Of a stretch of 64,000 nt of DNA, positions 1 through 10,800 are shown piece after piece; within the stretch, counting starts at the first letter, position 1; every line of letters starts with the position of its first letter. The position numbers and the translations under genes are program-made. The DNA is taken from assembly GCA_016647705.1 (NCBI GenBank), contig CM028339.1, forward strand, positions 24,033,803 to 24,097,802, written 5' to 3'. The notes under the pieces were generated by a model, which searched no databases, was not told the origin of the DNA, and saw only the letters and a list, made by a program, of their open reading frames with translations. The DNA is from Eucommia ulmoides (taxonomy: Eukaryota > Streptophyta > Magnoliopsida > Garryales > Eucommiaceae).

Positions 1-390
1 GTTTAATTAGTTAATTTAATTGTTTAATTGAAAACTATGTACTTTGGCCCTTCAAAGTTTGAGTAAATTATACATGTGTGAAAAATTATGAATTGAAATA
101 TAAATTATAATATATTGTTTTTTAAAAAAATTATTAGTTACTTAATTTGAGTTTAATTTGTTAATTTAGTTCTTTAATTAAAAAATTTACACTTTGGCCC
201 CTCAAAATTTGGCAAATTAAAAATGTGAAAAAATATAAAATGAAATAGAAATTATAATAGATTGTTTTTAAAAAAACACTTTGTTAGTTACTTAATTAGT
301 TTATTTTTTTAATGTGTTTGAAAAAATTTATATTCCATTGAAAGTTAAAATTAATTAAATTATTGACTAAATTAAAAACAAATAAAATGA
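1..390. repeat. MULE-1 left-end AT-rich repeat, inverted relative to 13.3-16.1 kb
   Basis: Two or more diverged units carry CTTTGGCCC(T/C)TCAAA (about 50 and 190), followed by a stretch like AAAATATAAATTATAATATATTG and AATTAGTTTAATT. The reverse complement of this unit is the tandem unit that fills 13.3-16.1 kb (GAGGGGCCAAAGTGCA plus AATTAAACAACTAAATTAA). I therefore read this as the left end of one element, with the transposase gene and PMD gene between the ends. The true outer terminus may lie before base 1, so the target duplication cannot be seen. Confidence 0.6.
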
Positions 391-403
391 AAAGGATTGA
401 AAA

Positions 404-713
404 ATGTACACGATCAGAGATTTGTATCGTTCAATGGGACGTCACTCGCTTTTGGAAGATGTATTCTTATACTCTTTAGATCCAAGTGTTCGTTACTATT
501 CACAGTGGGTTGCAAGAATGTGGAAGGAATACACTTATCATATCAATCAATCAGAGATTATGGTGGACGGATGAAGGCAATATAATATTCCAATAGTGCG
601 TCAATTGGGTAGAACAATACCAATAGACATGCTTCATAACCTTCAGATGACGTTGCATCGCTACCGCGAAAAAAAAAAACCAAATGCAAATTCAAATTTT
701 TCGACACGAGCTT
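404..713 (+). pseudogene. Unrecognised gene remnant in MULE-1 (left, + strand)
   Basis: Reading starts at ATG 404 and stays open for about 103 codons apart from one TGA at 572-574. It contains protein-like, non-repetitive sequence such as RSMGRHSLLEDVFLYSLD and later QLGRTIPIDMLHNLQMTL, then a basic run ending near 680. Composition is less AT-rich than the flanks, which supports former coding. It lies just inside the left repeat of MULE-1 and is convergent with the PMD pseudogene, so it was probably an accessory gene of the element. I do not recognise the family. It could also be an exon of the same gene as the + strand reading at 1081-1635. Confidence 0.35.
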
Positions 714-1080
714 GAAATGACTGGACATGAGAGTCTCGAACAAGGTTTGTTTGCCAAAGCACATTCTTACATGAGATGAACAAGGAATCCTCAATATCAG
801 TCAAATATTGAAATGTCTGATGATGAGAGTAATGTCTAATGTTTTCATGTTGGTAAATTACAGTTTAACTATGTATTTCCTTTGAAGTTTAATGTATCGT
901 TTCTACGCTAAATTATAATAACATTCTTCTACCAAACAGCTGACTTTCTCTCTTTCAATTGATATGTGGTGTTGGGTTTGCTTTTTTTAGTTAAGCCTCG
1001 TGTACGTAAGTTCTAAAACATCATTTTTCAGTCATTCTGTTTTTTTTAAAAAAAAACTAATGTTTTTGTAAACTCGTAAT
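714..1080. other. AT-rich spacer without a supported gene
   Basis: No reading frame continues between the two + strand remnants. It could be an intron of a decayed gene joining them, but I could not find a clear donor and acceptor pair. Confidence 0.4.
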
Positions 1081-1635
1081 GTGCAGTATAATATTTGTAA
1101 AGAAACCGTTCAGCCTTTCATTTTTGTGATGTCTTCAAATATTAACTCAAGTGAAGAAAACTCAATTGGTTTTTCAAGTGAGGAGAACTCATATCGTGTT
1201 TGGGGTTGGCCTGGACTGTGGGATTACCAAAGATGTTGGGTTCTACAACCATATTATGATGACTACTGGAGTGATCAAGACACCAACCCGATATAGTATC
1301 GCGTCGGTCTACTCCAAGAATAGGAATACAAGGTGAATGAGTCTAACAACCTTATATCTTGTTTGAGAGATCTTAATGCACCAGTTCCGCATCGTCGAAG
1401 TCTTCAGATGCCTAGACGATGTATAATTGATGACACATCTGAGATCAAAGATGCTATTACACGAATTCGCTTGGAGAATAATCGAATGTTGTTGCCCAGG
1501 AATAGATATTATATACTACAACTAGCCAATGAAATGGTTGCCGCAAGCAACAGAGCACTCTCTCCAAACGAATACCATAACGTCACAAATAATAATGAAT
1601 ATTTGTCTGAGGGGTACATGTCCAATGAAGAATAA
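1081..1635 (+). pseudogene. Unrecognised + strand reading, possible second exon of the 404-713 gene
   Basis: One frame reads from about 1081 to a TAG at about 1294 (serine/glutamate-rich, then WGWPGLWDYQRCWVLQPYY). A second frame, from 1333 to the TAA at 1633-1635, gives about 100 residues including EIKDAITRIRLENNRMLLPRN, which looks like an amphipathic helix. The two could be one gene separated by a frameshift near 1300-1330. The C-terminal part is charged and polar. No family is recognised; its position at the left end of MULE-1 suggests an element accessory gene. Confidence 0.3.
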
Positions 1636-2123
1636 AGAATTTTTGGTAGTTCAATTGTCTTTTTAAGTGTTTTTTGTCACTATTTTCGTGATATTATGTA
1701 CTGTATTTCTTATGTATTGTCTTTGTTATGAGTTTTGTAACAAACACCATTAAACATGTTTCTAATTTATCTAATGTTTTTTTGTTCTTTTTATAATTAA
1801 TTGTACTTGTTAACACGTTTAATTTCAATATAATGTTTATGATTATTTTAAGTTGTTTCACCTTTAATATTATACTATTTCAATATGCTCCATAATATAT
1901 TAGGTAAAATAAATGAAATTATCCATTAGTTAAGTGACGTTTCAATTGATAGGCGGTGGTGTTTATTATGTATTGTCTTTGTTATACCTTGCACGTATCA
2001 TGTTTGCCTTCAAAAAATAATCTTTCAAATTCACGATGAATAAATATGTATATACAAGTCTCAAAGATGGAGTAGAAAATACAACAAACGTGTATAATAA
2101 TGTACATCAATATGTATTTCTAT
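1636..2123. other. AT-rich spacer
   Basis: No gene or structured repeat is recognised. It probably holds the 3' flank of the + strand remnant. Confidence 0.4.
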
Positions 2124-2330
2124 AGAAAGTTGTTGATCTACCGTGTATATTATTTCTTAAATGGATACAGAATACGGAGTAGCAAGTGGTGGAATATATA
2201 TATATATATATACACACATATATATACCACTTGCCACTCCGTATGTTGTCTAAGAATTTATTGCTCGATCACCCATTTAAATGCTTTATCCATTTGTGAA
2301 GTAATATATGCGATAGATTAACAACTTTCT
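2124..2330. mobile_element. Foldback MITE, 207 bp
   Basis: The whole segment is an imperfect palindrome. The outer arms are AGAAAGTTGTTGATCTA at 2124 and its inverted counterpart ending AACAACTTTCT at 2330. The inner arms are ACGGAGTAGCAAGTGGT and ACCACTTGCCACTCCGT around an (AT)n/(AC)n centre at about 2197-2227. The flanking TA on both sides would fit a TA target duplication (Stowaway-like), but the dinucleotide is too short to be decisive. It lies 3' of the PMD pseudogene inside MULE-1. Confidence 0.65.
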
Positions 2331-2519
2331 AAAGTTACAAATGTTTCAAAAAAAATTATTTACAAAAAAAATGTATTTACATTTTTATAGCTAAACTATC
2401 AACTATATAACTAACTATGTATCGCAACCCCTACGTCGGACGTTCCTCTGCCCTCAGTGTTGAGCAATAAGAGGTTCTTCAGCCTCCTCATGAACCTGTA
2501 TAACTTGTTTAAAGTCCAT

Positions 2520-4693
2520 GAATGACTGTTACATCATCCATAGACCTTCTATGTCGTCCCCAAACCACGACACCTATGACGAATGACAATGACGGTTGTG
2601 TACTTAGCTGTGATTGCATAATGCGAATAAGATTCATGCATCTGGTACATGTCAGACAACCTAGCATCATCACCCATGTCGTATGTGCTAGATGGGCTGA
2701 CATCAACACCCATGTTGTACGATGTAGAAGGTCCAGCAATACCCATACTACCTGGATGGTAGGCGTCAGAAGTCCATGGCTATGGAGTAACCTGAGGAGA
2801 TGGAGTCATATGGCATGGTACCTGATGGTACACCACCGAAGTGGTGGCATCGTAGACGGCATGAACCAACTCTTCGTATGAGCCCATAGTACGTGTCTGT
2901 AGAGAAAGATGACTTATGCGCATCAGCTGCGATACCTCCGGATGCCACGAAACACATATAATTGTTAAGTTAATACATGAATAATAACAAGATAATAAAA
3001 CTCATATAACTAAACAAATGGTATACTCAATATGATTATACCTCTAATACTGCTCGTCCTCCTGTTGCTAGATAACCGAACTCAGGTCGGTATTCTGGGT
3101 TGACCAAGAACCTTCGTGTGATTCTCCAATACCAGCCCATGTATTATTGGTCAACCCCTATCTCTTGCTCCAAGCTTCCCACATCTAGTGCTCGTCGCTT
3201 ATTCCACGCAACTATAAGTGCATAGTGATTCTCAGTCCAATCCACACGAAAGTGTCATCGCCGAGTAATTTTGTGCAAGTTCTTATCCATAATTATCAGT
3301 TTAGGAATCCCTTGTCGATAACCAAACTGTCGTATTATGTGCAGAGGATACGTGTACTCGACGATCTCGCAGCAGATGAGGGGCAACATTTCCATCCATA
3401 TATCTTCCTCATCTCTAGCATATAGAGGCAAAGTCGACAGGAGATAGGGCATCCAAATGACCTGTAAAACAAAATATAAACAAACAAATAAAAAAATAAA
3501 ATTTTAATGTAGAAAAATAACTAACCTCGTTATTTTGCAACCGATCTAACTGGTCGCGATAGACCACCAAAACATGCATTGACAAGTTTTTCAAATTGAA
3601 CTCAGGGGTCCACCTGTACACCAAAAATATAAACCTTAAGTTTAATATCTATAAATAAATATCCATTACACAATAAATGAAATTAAAAAGAAAATACTAA
3701 TTACTTACCAGACACCCCTCGGAGTAGCTGGGAACGTCAAGCCCTCACTGAAGTTTAGCTCTCAAAATGATAAATCATAATAGGGGAAAGGGACAACTTC
3801 AGGTCGAAGCCTCGGCAACCGCTCCCAAGCCCAACACTCTAACAAAAATAGGCAACCGGCTATGTCTTTCATCTTGACCTTCGATGCCTTACATAGCTCA
3901 CGGTAGAGGACCGCTAGTGTGGCACTACTCCAGCTATACTTGACGATAGGTGTCAAGACACCAAGCATTGGGAGGTAGGCTAGCTTGACATTGTTATGTG
4001 ATTTATTAGGCAGCAACATCTGGCCAAGCATAATCAAGCAATACGCACGTGCGTAGCAATGCATGACCTCTTTGTCGACATCCTCAGGAACTTGGGCGAA
4101 GGTTCTCCGTACCACTTGAGGTTCATACAACCATTCCTAATCTTGTCCACTGGCGATTCTACTCCGAGTAGTTGGAGGCAAAGTGTCTGCCAGTTGTCTA
4201 CCAGTTACGAGTCATCAGGGCCAATAACCGGTTCCCTATGCACGGATAACCCCAACAAGACGACCACATCCTGTAGTGTGATGGTCATCTCTCCAACGGA
4301 TAGATGGAAAATATACGTCTCTAGATGCCATCTCTCTACCAATGCAGTTATAAGGGCTCTATCTAACTACTTCGGCAACAACCTGTATGGGCCGTACAAA
4401 CCGGCTGATTTTATCATCTCTATAACTCGAGGGGGGTGTTTTCTCTCCACCCCCTACATCATATCTAACACAGTCAAAAAAATTAATATCCTAAAACATC
4501 ATTTAAGACACAATAAATAACATTAAAATTTTTAAAAACTAAAAAAATAAAAATAAAAATTAATACAATAGTTTAAATATTTACCTATGCTGTCCAGACT
4601 AATTCGGTCTTGTGCTTCGCCTGCAGGTGTAAAACTGAAGTATCTACAGGCCCAGGGATTGACACAGCTGAATTTGTTTCCCACAATACTTGT
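2520..4693 (-). pseudogene. Plant mobile domain (PMD) protein of MULE-1, degenerate
   Basis: Several minus-strand blocks match, in order, the PMD family (annotated in plants as MAIN-like or 'protein phosphatase 7 long form homolog'). The N-terminal exon at about 4693-4595 has PGPVDTSVLHLQAKHKTE. The block at 4440-4190 has ITALVERWHLETYIFHLSVG then MTITLQDVVVLLGL. The block at 4130-3762 has EVMHCYARAYCLIMLG and then SWSSATLAVLYRELCKAS and LECWAWERLPRL. The block at 3620-3536 contains VVYRDQLDRLQ, 3452-3255 contains EMLPLICCEIVEY and IIRQFGYRQGIP, and 3240-3050 contains DWTENHYALIVAW and YWRITRRFLVNPEY. In-frame stops (at KFLD-type positions near 4350 and 3140) and a frameshift near 4130 mean it is broken. 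PMD genes are known to travel inside MULEs, which fits its place downstream of the transposase on the same strand. The C-terminal part (2957-2520) is poorly conserved. Confidence 0.85.
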
Positions 4694-4959
4694 GTCAAAT
4701 TTGTTAGTACAAAATTAAAATTTAATCACATTTATAAACAAAATATAGCATTCATTACAAAGAAATGTGTACGACAAGTGCATGAAATTTATAATACATA
4801 ACAGTTTACATAGAAAACAAATAAAATAACATAAACATCATTACAATGAACTGACAAGATCAATTGGGTATATGGCGGGATCGGGATAGACACCTCTATC
4901 TATCATGTCTAGTTTGGGAATATAAACCGCACCGATTTTTCGTTGTTCTTCACAACTGA

Positions 4960-5313
4960 TCCATCTCGTTTTGAATGCGAGTGGAATTCAGTCGACCACG
5001 TTGCACAACTCGAAGTCCGTTATGGTCTAGAATCAAGTTCGGAAAATTGGTCTATGGCTAGTAATCCTCGTGAATAATAGACCGAAACGATGACTCCCAC
5101 ACCATCAATTGATTTGTCATCATGTACTCAGCTATAATATACTATAATGCATCAACTCCACTATACTCGGTGGCCGCAGGCATATGGGAGCGCGAATATC
5201 TCAAAAATTTTATACTTCTCACATTTGCAATCCGCATTATCCCCCAATGTGACTTGGTGAGTAATTAGGCCGCCAGTGAGAGTCTTTCTAGTTTTTACGT
5301 GGTAGATTGCATT
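4960..5313 (-). pseudogene. MULE-1 transposase, 3' exon with SWIM zinc finger (cut off by LARD-1)
   Basis: Reading the minus strand from 5308 gives AIYHVKTRKTLTGG, then a CxC...CxH SWIM zinc-finger signature (ADCKCEKYK...YACGHR). After two short frame disruptions comes the conserved C-terminal region, with MTNQLMVWESSF, HEDY and STRIQNEMDQL before a stop at about 4963. This is the normal C-terminal order of MURA-type transposases: SWIM finger, a 'W...F..I...DY' region, then a basic tail. The preceding exon lies beyond LARD-1 at 10801-10814, so the gene is split by that insertion. Internal stops near 5180 and 5070 add to the decay. Confidence 0.85.
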
Positions 5314-6663
5314 TAATAGGTACAAATTACCTATCTAGTTCAAATCCGAATGTTGTTAGTTTTCGAGTATGTTTAGTACGTTTTAATATATTTTGATGTG
5401 TTTTTATTCTTTTTGTACTAAATCAGGTGTTTGAGGTAAAAATATATGAAAACAGATAAAAAACGATCACATCAGATCAAAGACAGTGGAAGAATGGTGG
5501 AAAAAGGGAAAAGAAAATTAAATTCAGAACCTGCAGCCATCGCTGCAGCGACTAAACCACCACTGTTCCACCGCCGTGGTGATAAAACGATAACTGCGGC
5601 GATAATCTAACCGACCTTCCACCGCCATGGTGGTGAATCCCATCGCCACGGCAATCACCTCTGTACAGATTAGATATTTATTTTAGATATTTTTCCTATT
5701 TATACCCCATCCTCTCCTCACCTTCGGAGATTAGAGCACCATTAGGGTTAGGATATTTTAGAGAGAGGTTCTGGGAGTGCTCAACCAATTCCGAAGGAGA
5801 AGATCACGTTGTGATAAAGGAGAAGTGATCCTGAAGCGTTTTTAGCAAGAAATCTTCGGACTAGGCTAAGTTTCATCCGTTTGATCTTTTATTTCTTAAC
5901 TTCGATAGTTAGTTGAGCATGTTTAGCTTTGTTTTCGTTGTATAACCGGCTATGGGTATGAGCTAAACGGGTTTTTGTCTAGGGATTAATATATTTATGA
6001 AAATGTAGTCCTGTTTGAGTTTGTATTTCGTTAATGTGTGTTTTATAATAATTTCGATTGTGTTTGCCATGTTGTCATGTTATTATGCTTGTTTAGATAA
6101 TTAGAGAATATGGGGTTTGACACTCGGGAGAGGTAACCCTGAATTCGGATTAGGGTAAACACAACACGATAATATAACGACCCAGGAGGGTGTTAGAAAG
6201 TGTGCAATCAATAACGTCAGGGCGAGACTCACATGACCTAACGTCTTTAAGACGATGAGGGGGACTTCTTCGTTGATGCGAAGTCATGTATTCACTCATC
6301 TTACACTCGGGAGATGTGACAAGTGAGTTTACGAATAGAGATTGTCGGATACCCGAACGCCATTAACGTAAACTAAAACGAGATTAAGCACATTTTTGTA
6401 AATAAAGTTAATCCCTAGAAAATAATTTTCCTAAACATCTCATATTAGTATTAGTATAGTTTAATTAGTATTTTAGTATTAGTATTTATTAATTATAAAT
6501 TACATTTTTAGAGCCTAGATAAAGTTTGGTCATGACAAACAAGGTACTCAATAATAATCACAAGCAATCCCTGTGGACATGATACCCTTACTTTCCCGGT
6601 CTATATTAAAACTTGACCCCGTATACTTGCGAGTAAAAGTAGCGGCGTATTCACGTGCTACCA
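5314..6663 (+). repeat. LARD-1 5' LTR
   Basis: The LTR is about 1350 bp and ends ...CTACCA. It contains a GC-rich block of short palindromes (about 5530-5660, CCACCGC.. type), a segment beginning GGGTTTGACACTCGGGAGAGG near 6113, and an end rich in TACTTGCGAGTAAAAGTAG. It is about 100 bp shorter than its partner because part of the palindrome block, present at about 9600-9710 in the right LTR, is missing. Confidence 0.88.
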
Positions 6664-6669
6664 AGTTTT

Positions 6670-6687
6670 TAGTGTCGTTGCCGGGGA
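6670..6687 (+). other. Primer binding site, tRNA-Asp type
   Basis: Six bases after the LTR, TAGTGTCGTTGCCGGGGA matches the complement of the 3' end of plant tRNA-Asp at 15 of 18 positions. The three differences are all G to A or C to T, as expected from deamination of methylated cytosine. Confidence 0.8.
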
Positions 6688-6776
6688 TAGGTTTTTTATT
6701 ATTATTAATATTGCGAGTAAATGACCCAATTTTACTTTAGGCATTTTTAGTGTTTATAATTTTTTCTTTGTAGTTT

Positions 6777-7110
6777 TTGTTTTTGTTTTCTCTTGCAGGG
6801 TACTCGACGATGTTAGATCAACGAGTATTGATGCAATTCTTTCAACGGGATTCTGAGCTATTTTATAGCGCTTGGAATCAATACAAGGAATTGCTACTAC
6901 AGTTTCTGAACCATAGTCTCCCGACGAAGTGTCAACTCTTCCATTTCTTCAACGGGTTATAAGCCGCAACCAGAATGTGGGTGGAAAGAGGAATTGCTAG
7001 CACCTCATTCTATGACCTAACTGCGGACAAAACCATTTGGTCGTTGGAGGATTTGGCGGCCTATGATTTTCAGAGTTGGAATTATACACCAAGTCACCGA
7101 AACTTGGGGG
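6777..7110 (+). pseudogene. Gag remnant of LARD-1
   Basis: One frame from 6777, with a single stop (TAA at 6960-6962), reads a block typical of plant gypsy (Athila-like) Gag. It has SELFYSAWNQYKELLLQF, then LPTKCQLFHFFNGL, an 'R.W.ERG' segment and a TIWSLEDLAAYDFQSW block (E-L-I-D-Q-A region of the family). Only the C-terminal half of the usual capsid region is present, and no zinc knuckle follows. The rest of the polyprotein is absent, so this is a leftover from the autonomous ancestor and not a functional protein. Confidence 0.65.
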
Positions 7111-9350
7111 ATTTTTCCAACACCTTGGCACCATAGATTGACAATTCGGATCACGACGAGGAGTCTTCCCCCAATCGAAGAAACTCTCACAACCGTTATG
7201 GGGGAGACTCAGAGATTGTTAAGGGAGATGCATGACTGGATCAACGAGCATGAGGATCATCTTGAACATATCGAGACAATCTACGCCGACATTGATATAA
7301 CTGTAACATCTTTGCAGATGCAAATCGGTTAGCTAGTCTGCTTGATTGAGGCCGAGTCAGCCACAGTGGCACTGAGAGACGAACAAGGCGAATCTATTTG
7401 TAAAAGCCACCATGAGAAACCGAAGACAAGAGGGAGGAGCTTAGGAGAATATGTTGAAGATTCAAATGAATAGGATACCTAAGTGTGGTTCGGCGATGAA
7501 AATTCACATTTTAATCGTTGTGAATTTTCACCGTTTAAATTCCAACTGGTGACGCCGCCATCGATCCAAGACGCACACATCTACGAAGATCTGATGTGGC
7601 TCACTTTTTCTTCACCGCCATTAGCAACGTCCTTTCATGCCCACCAAGTACATGAGCCGGTGGAGCATCTTGTTGAAAGCTCGAGCTATACATTGCCACA
7701 TCTCGCCAATCATGAGGGCGTACTGAACCAAGACCTATATGTGGTGTTGTACGACACTTACTACAGGCGGAAGCCGCTCTTTGATGAGCACTTCAGTGTG
7801 TCAAGCTGACGACCATAAACCAAGCGCTTCTTGGGAGGCAACCCAAGGAAAAATAAGTTAAATCCGTCGCAACCGATTTGATTCAGAGGCAAGATTCTCT
7901 CGCCTCCCAGGTATGTGTTCTAAACCCTAGTCTTCATTATAATGTTTTATCATGTCATTGGAATCGCTGACTAGGTTATTATGGGTATTTCCTGTTTGAG
8001 TCGGGTGTGATGTGTAGTATGTTTTAGTTATAGTTTATGTTTTACTGTTGTTATCGTGTGCATGTTTGTTTAGGTTAGTTGTTGTTTTGTGCGGAGTTTT
8101 GACGTCATCTGGGCCATTACCCAATGATGAGTCTGCCCCCTGGTTGTTTATTGAGGTCGAGCGTAAAACTCATTCATGTATGTTATGTGTGCTCAACGTT
8201 ATGTTTTAGTAATAGTTATTATAGATCCTATTTGCACGAGCACGAAAACTCATTATATAACCATCTAATTGATTTGAAAATGATTATCTTTCACCTAAAT
8301 TCATGACTTTAGGGTTTCTAGAACTTGATTCAGGGGAAATTCAAGGCAAAATCTTAGGCGAGGTAGTTCATAAGACATGATTTAGGCATTCATTTTCTCG
8401 CTTGAGCATTTTAAGCTTACCCTGATATATCATTACCCTGTTGAAGCCTAAATGTCGTTTCAATTCTAAACACTTAACCAATACCATGGCCAATTGAATT
8501 CCTTCTAGTCCTTTATCGCTAAACCAAATGCACAATTTGAGCGAATCAAGTTAGCATTCATTGTGCTACTTGAAGTGAGCGATTGGGATTAGGGTGAACT
8601 TTTAATTGGTTCGGTATTCGAGTACTCACTTGTCTTTTTTGTTCATTTTTCACACACCCCTTAAATTATAACAATCGAATAAGTTTGGGGGTGTGTTCGT
8701 TAAAAACAAATCAAGTGTACATATAGTTTTTATTTTTTCTTTCTTTTTGACAAGTGAGTACGTCGTTTTTAACGTATGTTCAGGGTTGTTTCCCAATTTA
8801 ACTATGGGATTTCGAGTGTGAGAGTGCCAAGCGATGCGCCTTGGGTAACGTCAAGTTAACAACGTTAACCAGTTTTCTCTTTCAAATTTACCCTTAGCCA
8901 TTTGTCCTAAATCGAACCAAGACCTATTGATCTTTTTGAACTTCCGAGCCTACATTATTGGAGAATAGATTCAGGGTCAAGCCTATGGATTCCCTATACC
9001 TTCGGGGGGTTTTTTTGTCATGCGCTTATATGGTGGATAATTCAATCTGATTAATGGATAGTTATATATTTGAGTTTTAAACATACACACACACACTTTA
9101 GCAAGATCTATAATTTCATTTACTATTATAAATGTTGAAATTCTAGAACATTACATGGTGTGTTTTTATACCGAAACTCGATAGGATTGGGGGCCGATGA
9201 GGGATAATTCGTTTGGCCGGTAGATAATACTCAAAACTTGCACATATTTGTTTTTTGTGTTTTTCATTTTTAGTACTTAGTTTTTATATTTTCTTTTACT
9301 GCGTGGGTGTTTTGCTCAAGGACTAGTAAAATTCCAAGTTTGAGGGTATT
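7111..9350 (+). other. LARD-1 internal region without polymerase genes, ending in a polypurine tract
   Basis: Short frames at 7063-7332 and 7483-7809 are open (the latter with ANHEGVLNQDLYVVLYDTYY) but belong to no family I recognise. A block at about 7827-7855 (CTTCTTGGGAGGCAACCCAAG) recurs in LARD-2 on the other strand near 34770-34800, so it is a conserved non-coding landmark of this element type. A second shared stretch is the AAGTTTGGGGGTGTGTTCG block near 8680. The tract AAGTTTGAGGGTATT at 9336-9350 abuts the right LTR and is the likely polypurine tract. Confidence 0.7.
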
Positions 9351-10800
9351 TGATAAGTGTAAATTACCTATCTATTTCTAATCCGAACATTGTTAGTTTT
9401 CGAGTATGTTTAGTACGGTTTAATATATTTTGATGTGTTTTTATTCTTTTTATACTAAATCAGGTGTTTGAGGTGAAAATGTATGAAAACAGATAAAAAA
9501 AACAATCATATCGGATCAAAGACGGTGGAAGAACGGTGGAAAAAAGGTAAAGAAAATGAAATTCAGAACCTGCAGCCACCACCGCGGCGACCAAACTACC
9601 GTCGCGGCGGTCAAACTTCAGAGCTAGCCCAAACTCTCTATATTCACTGTCGCGGCGCAGAAACCACCGCCGCGGCGTACAAAATACAGAGAGTAAGGCC
9701 ACTATTCCACCGTCACAGCGATAAAATGATAGTCGTGGCGATAATCTAACCGACCTTCCACCACCGCGGCGGTGAATCCCACCGCCGCGGCGGTCACTTC
9801 TACACATATTAGATATTTATTTTAGATATTTTCCTATTTATACCCCATCCTCTCCTAATCTCCGGCGATTAGAGAACCATTAGGGTTAGGATATTTTATA
9901 GAGAGGTTTTGGGAGTGCTTAACCAATTTCGAAGGAGAAGATTACATTGCGATAAAGGAGCAGCGATCCTGAAGCGTTTTTAGCGACAAATCTTCGAACT
10001 AGACTAAGTTTCATCCGTTTCTTCTTTTATTTCTTAACTTCGGTAGTTGGTTGAGCATGTTTAGCTTTGTTTTCATTGTATAACCGGCTATGGCCATAAG
10101 CTAAATGGGTTTTTGTTTAGGGATTAATATATTTAAGGAAATGTAGTTTTGTTTGAGTTTGTGTTTTGTTAATTGTGTTTTATAATAATTTTGATTGTGT
10201 TTGTCATGTTGTCATATTATTAGGCTTGTTTAGATGATTAGGGAATATGGGGTTTGACACTCGGGAGAGGTAACCCTGAATTCGGACTAGGGTAAACACA
10301 ATACGACAATCTAATGACCCGGGATGGTGTTAGAAAGTGTGCAATCAATAAAGTTGGGGCGAGACTCACGTGACCTAGCGTCGTTAAGACGTTGAGGGGG
10401 ACTTCTTCGTTGACACGAAGTCATGTATTCACTCGTCTTACACTCGAGAGAGGTAGCGAGTGAGTTTACGAACATATATTGTCGGATACCCGAACGCTAT
10501 TAACGTAAACTAAAACGAGACCAAGCACGTTTTTATAAACAAAGTTAATCCCTAGGCAATAATTTCTCTAAACATCTCATATTAGTATTAGTACAGTTTA
10601 ATTAGTATTTTAGTATTAGTATTTATTAATTATAAATTACATTTTTAGCTCCTAAATAAAGTTAGGTCATGATAAACACAGTACTCGATAATAATCACAA
10701 CCAATCCCTGTGGACACGATACCCTTACTCTCCCGATCTATATTAAAACTTAACCTCGTATACTTGCGAGTGAAAGTAGCGGCATATTCACGCACTACCA
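9351..10800 (+). repeat. LARD-1 3' LTR
   Basis: The LTR is about 1450 bp, from TGATAAGTGT to CTACCA. Its GC-rich block (about 9570-9800) carries many CCGCGGCGG-type palindromes and is longer than in the 5' LTR. The reading frames on both strands here (9483-9749 and 9460-9807) are by-products of this composition, not genes. Confidence 0.88.

Larger units (their letters stand above)
5314..10800 (+). mobile_element. LARD-1, non-autonomous gypsy-type LTR retrotransposon inserted in the MULE-1 transposase
   Basis: Two long direct repeats (5314-6663 and 9351-10800) flank 2.7 kb with a tRNA-Asp-type primer site at the start and a purine-rich tract before the right repeat. Only a gag remnant can be read inside; there is no protease, RT or integrase, so it must have relied on enzymes from another element. 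The right terminus is CTACCA and the right LTR starts TGATAAG; the left LTR starts TAATAGG, apparently TG changed to TA. The flanking pentamers (GCATT, TGTTT) do not match, so the target duplication has decayed. Removing the element rejoins the transposase exon in frame. Confidence 0.88.

Noticed and set aside
2522..2881. 119-codon + strand frame
   Set aside because: It overlaps the C-terminal part of the PMD pseudogene on the other strand and has no family signature.
9460..9807. 115-codon minus-strand frame and its + strand counterpart
   Set aside because: Produced by the GC-rich palindrome block of an LTR; not conserved in the 5' LTR.
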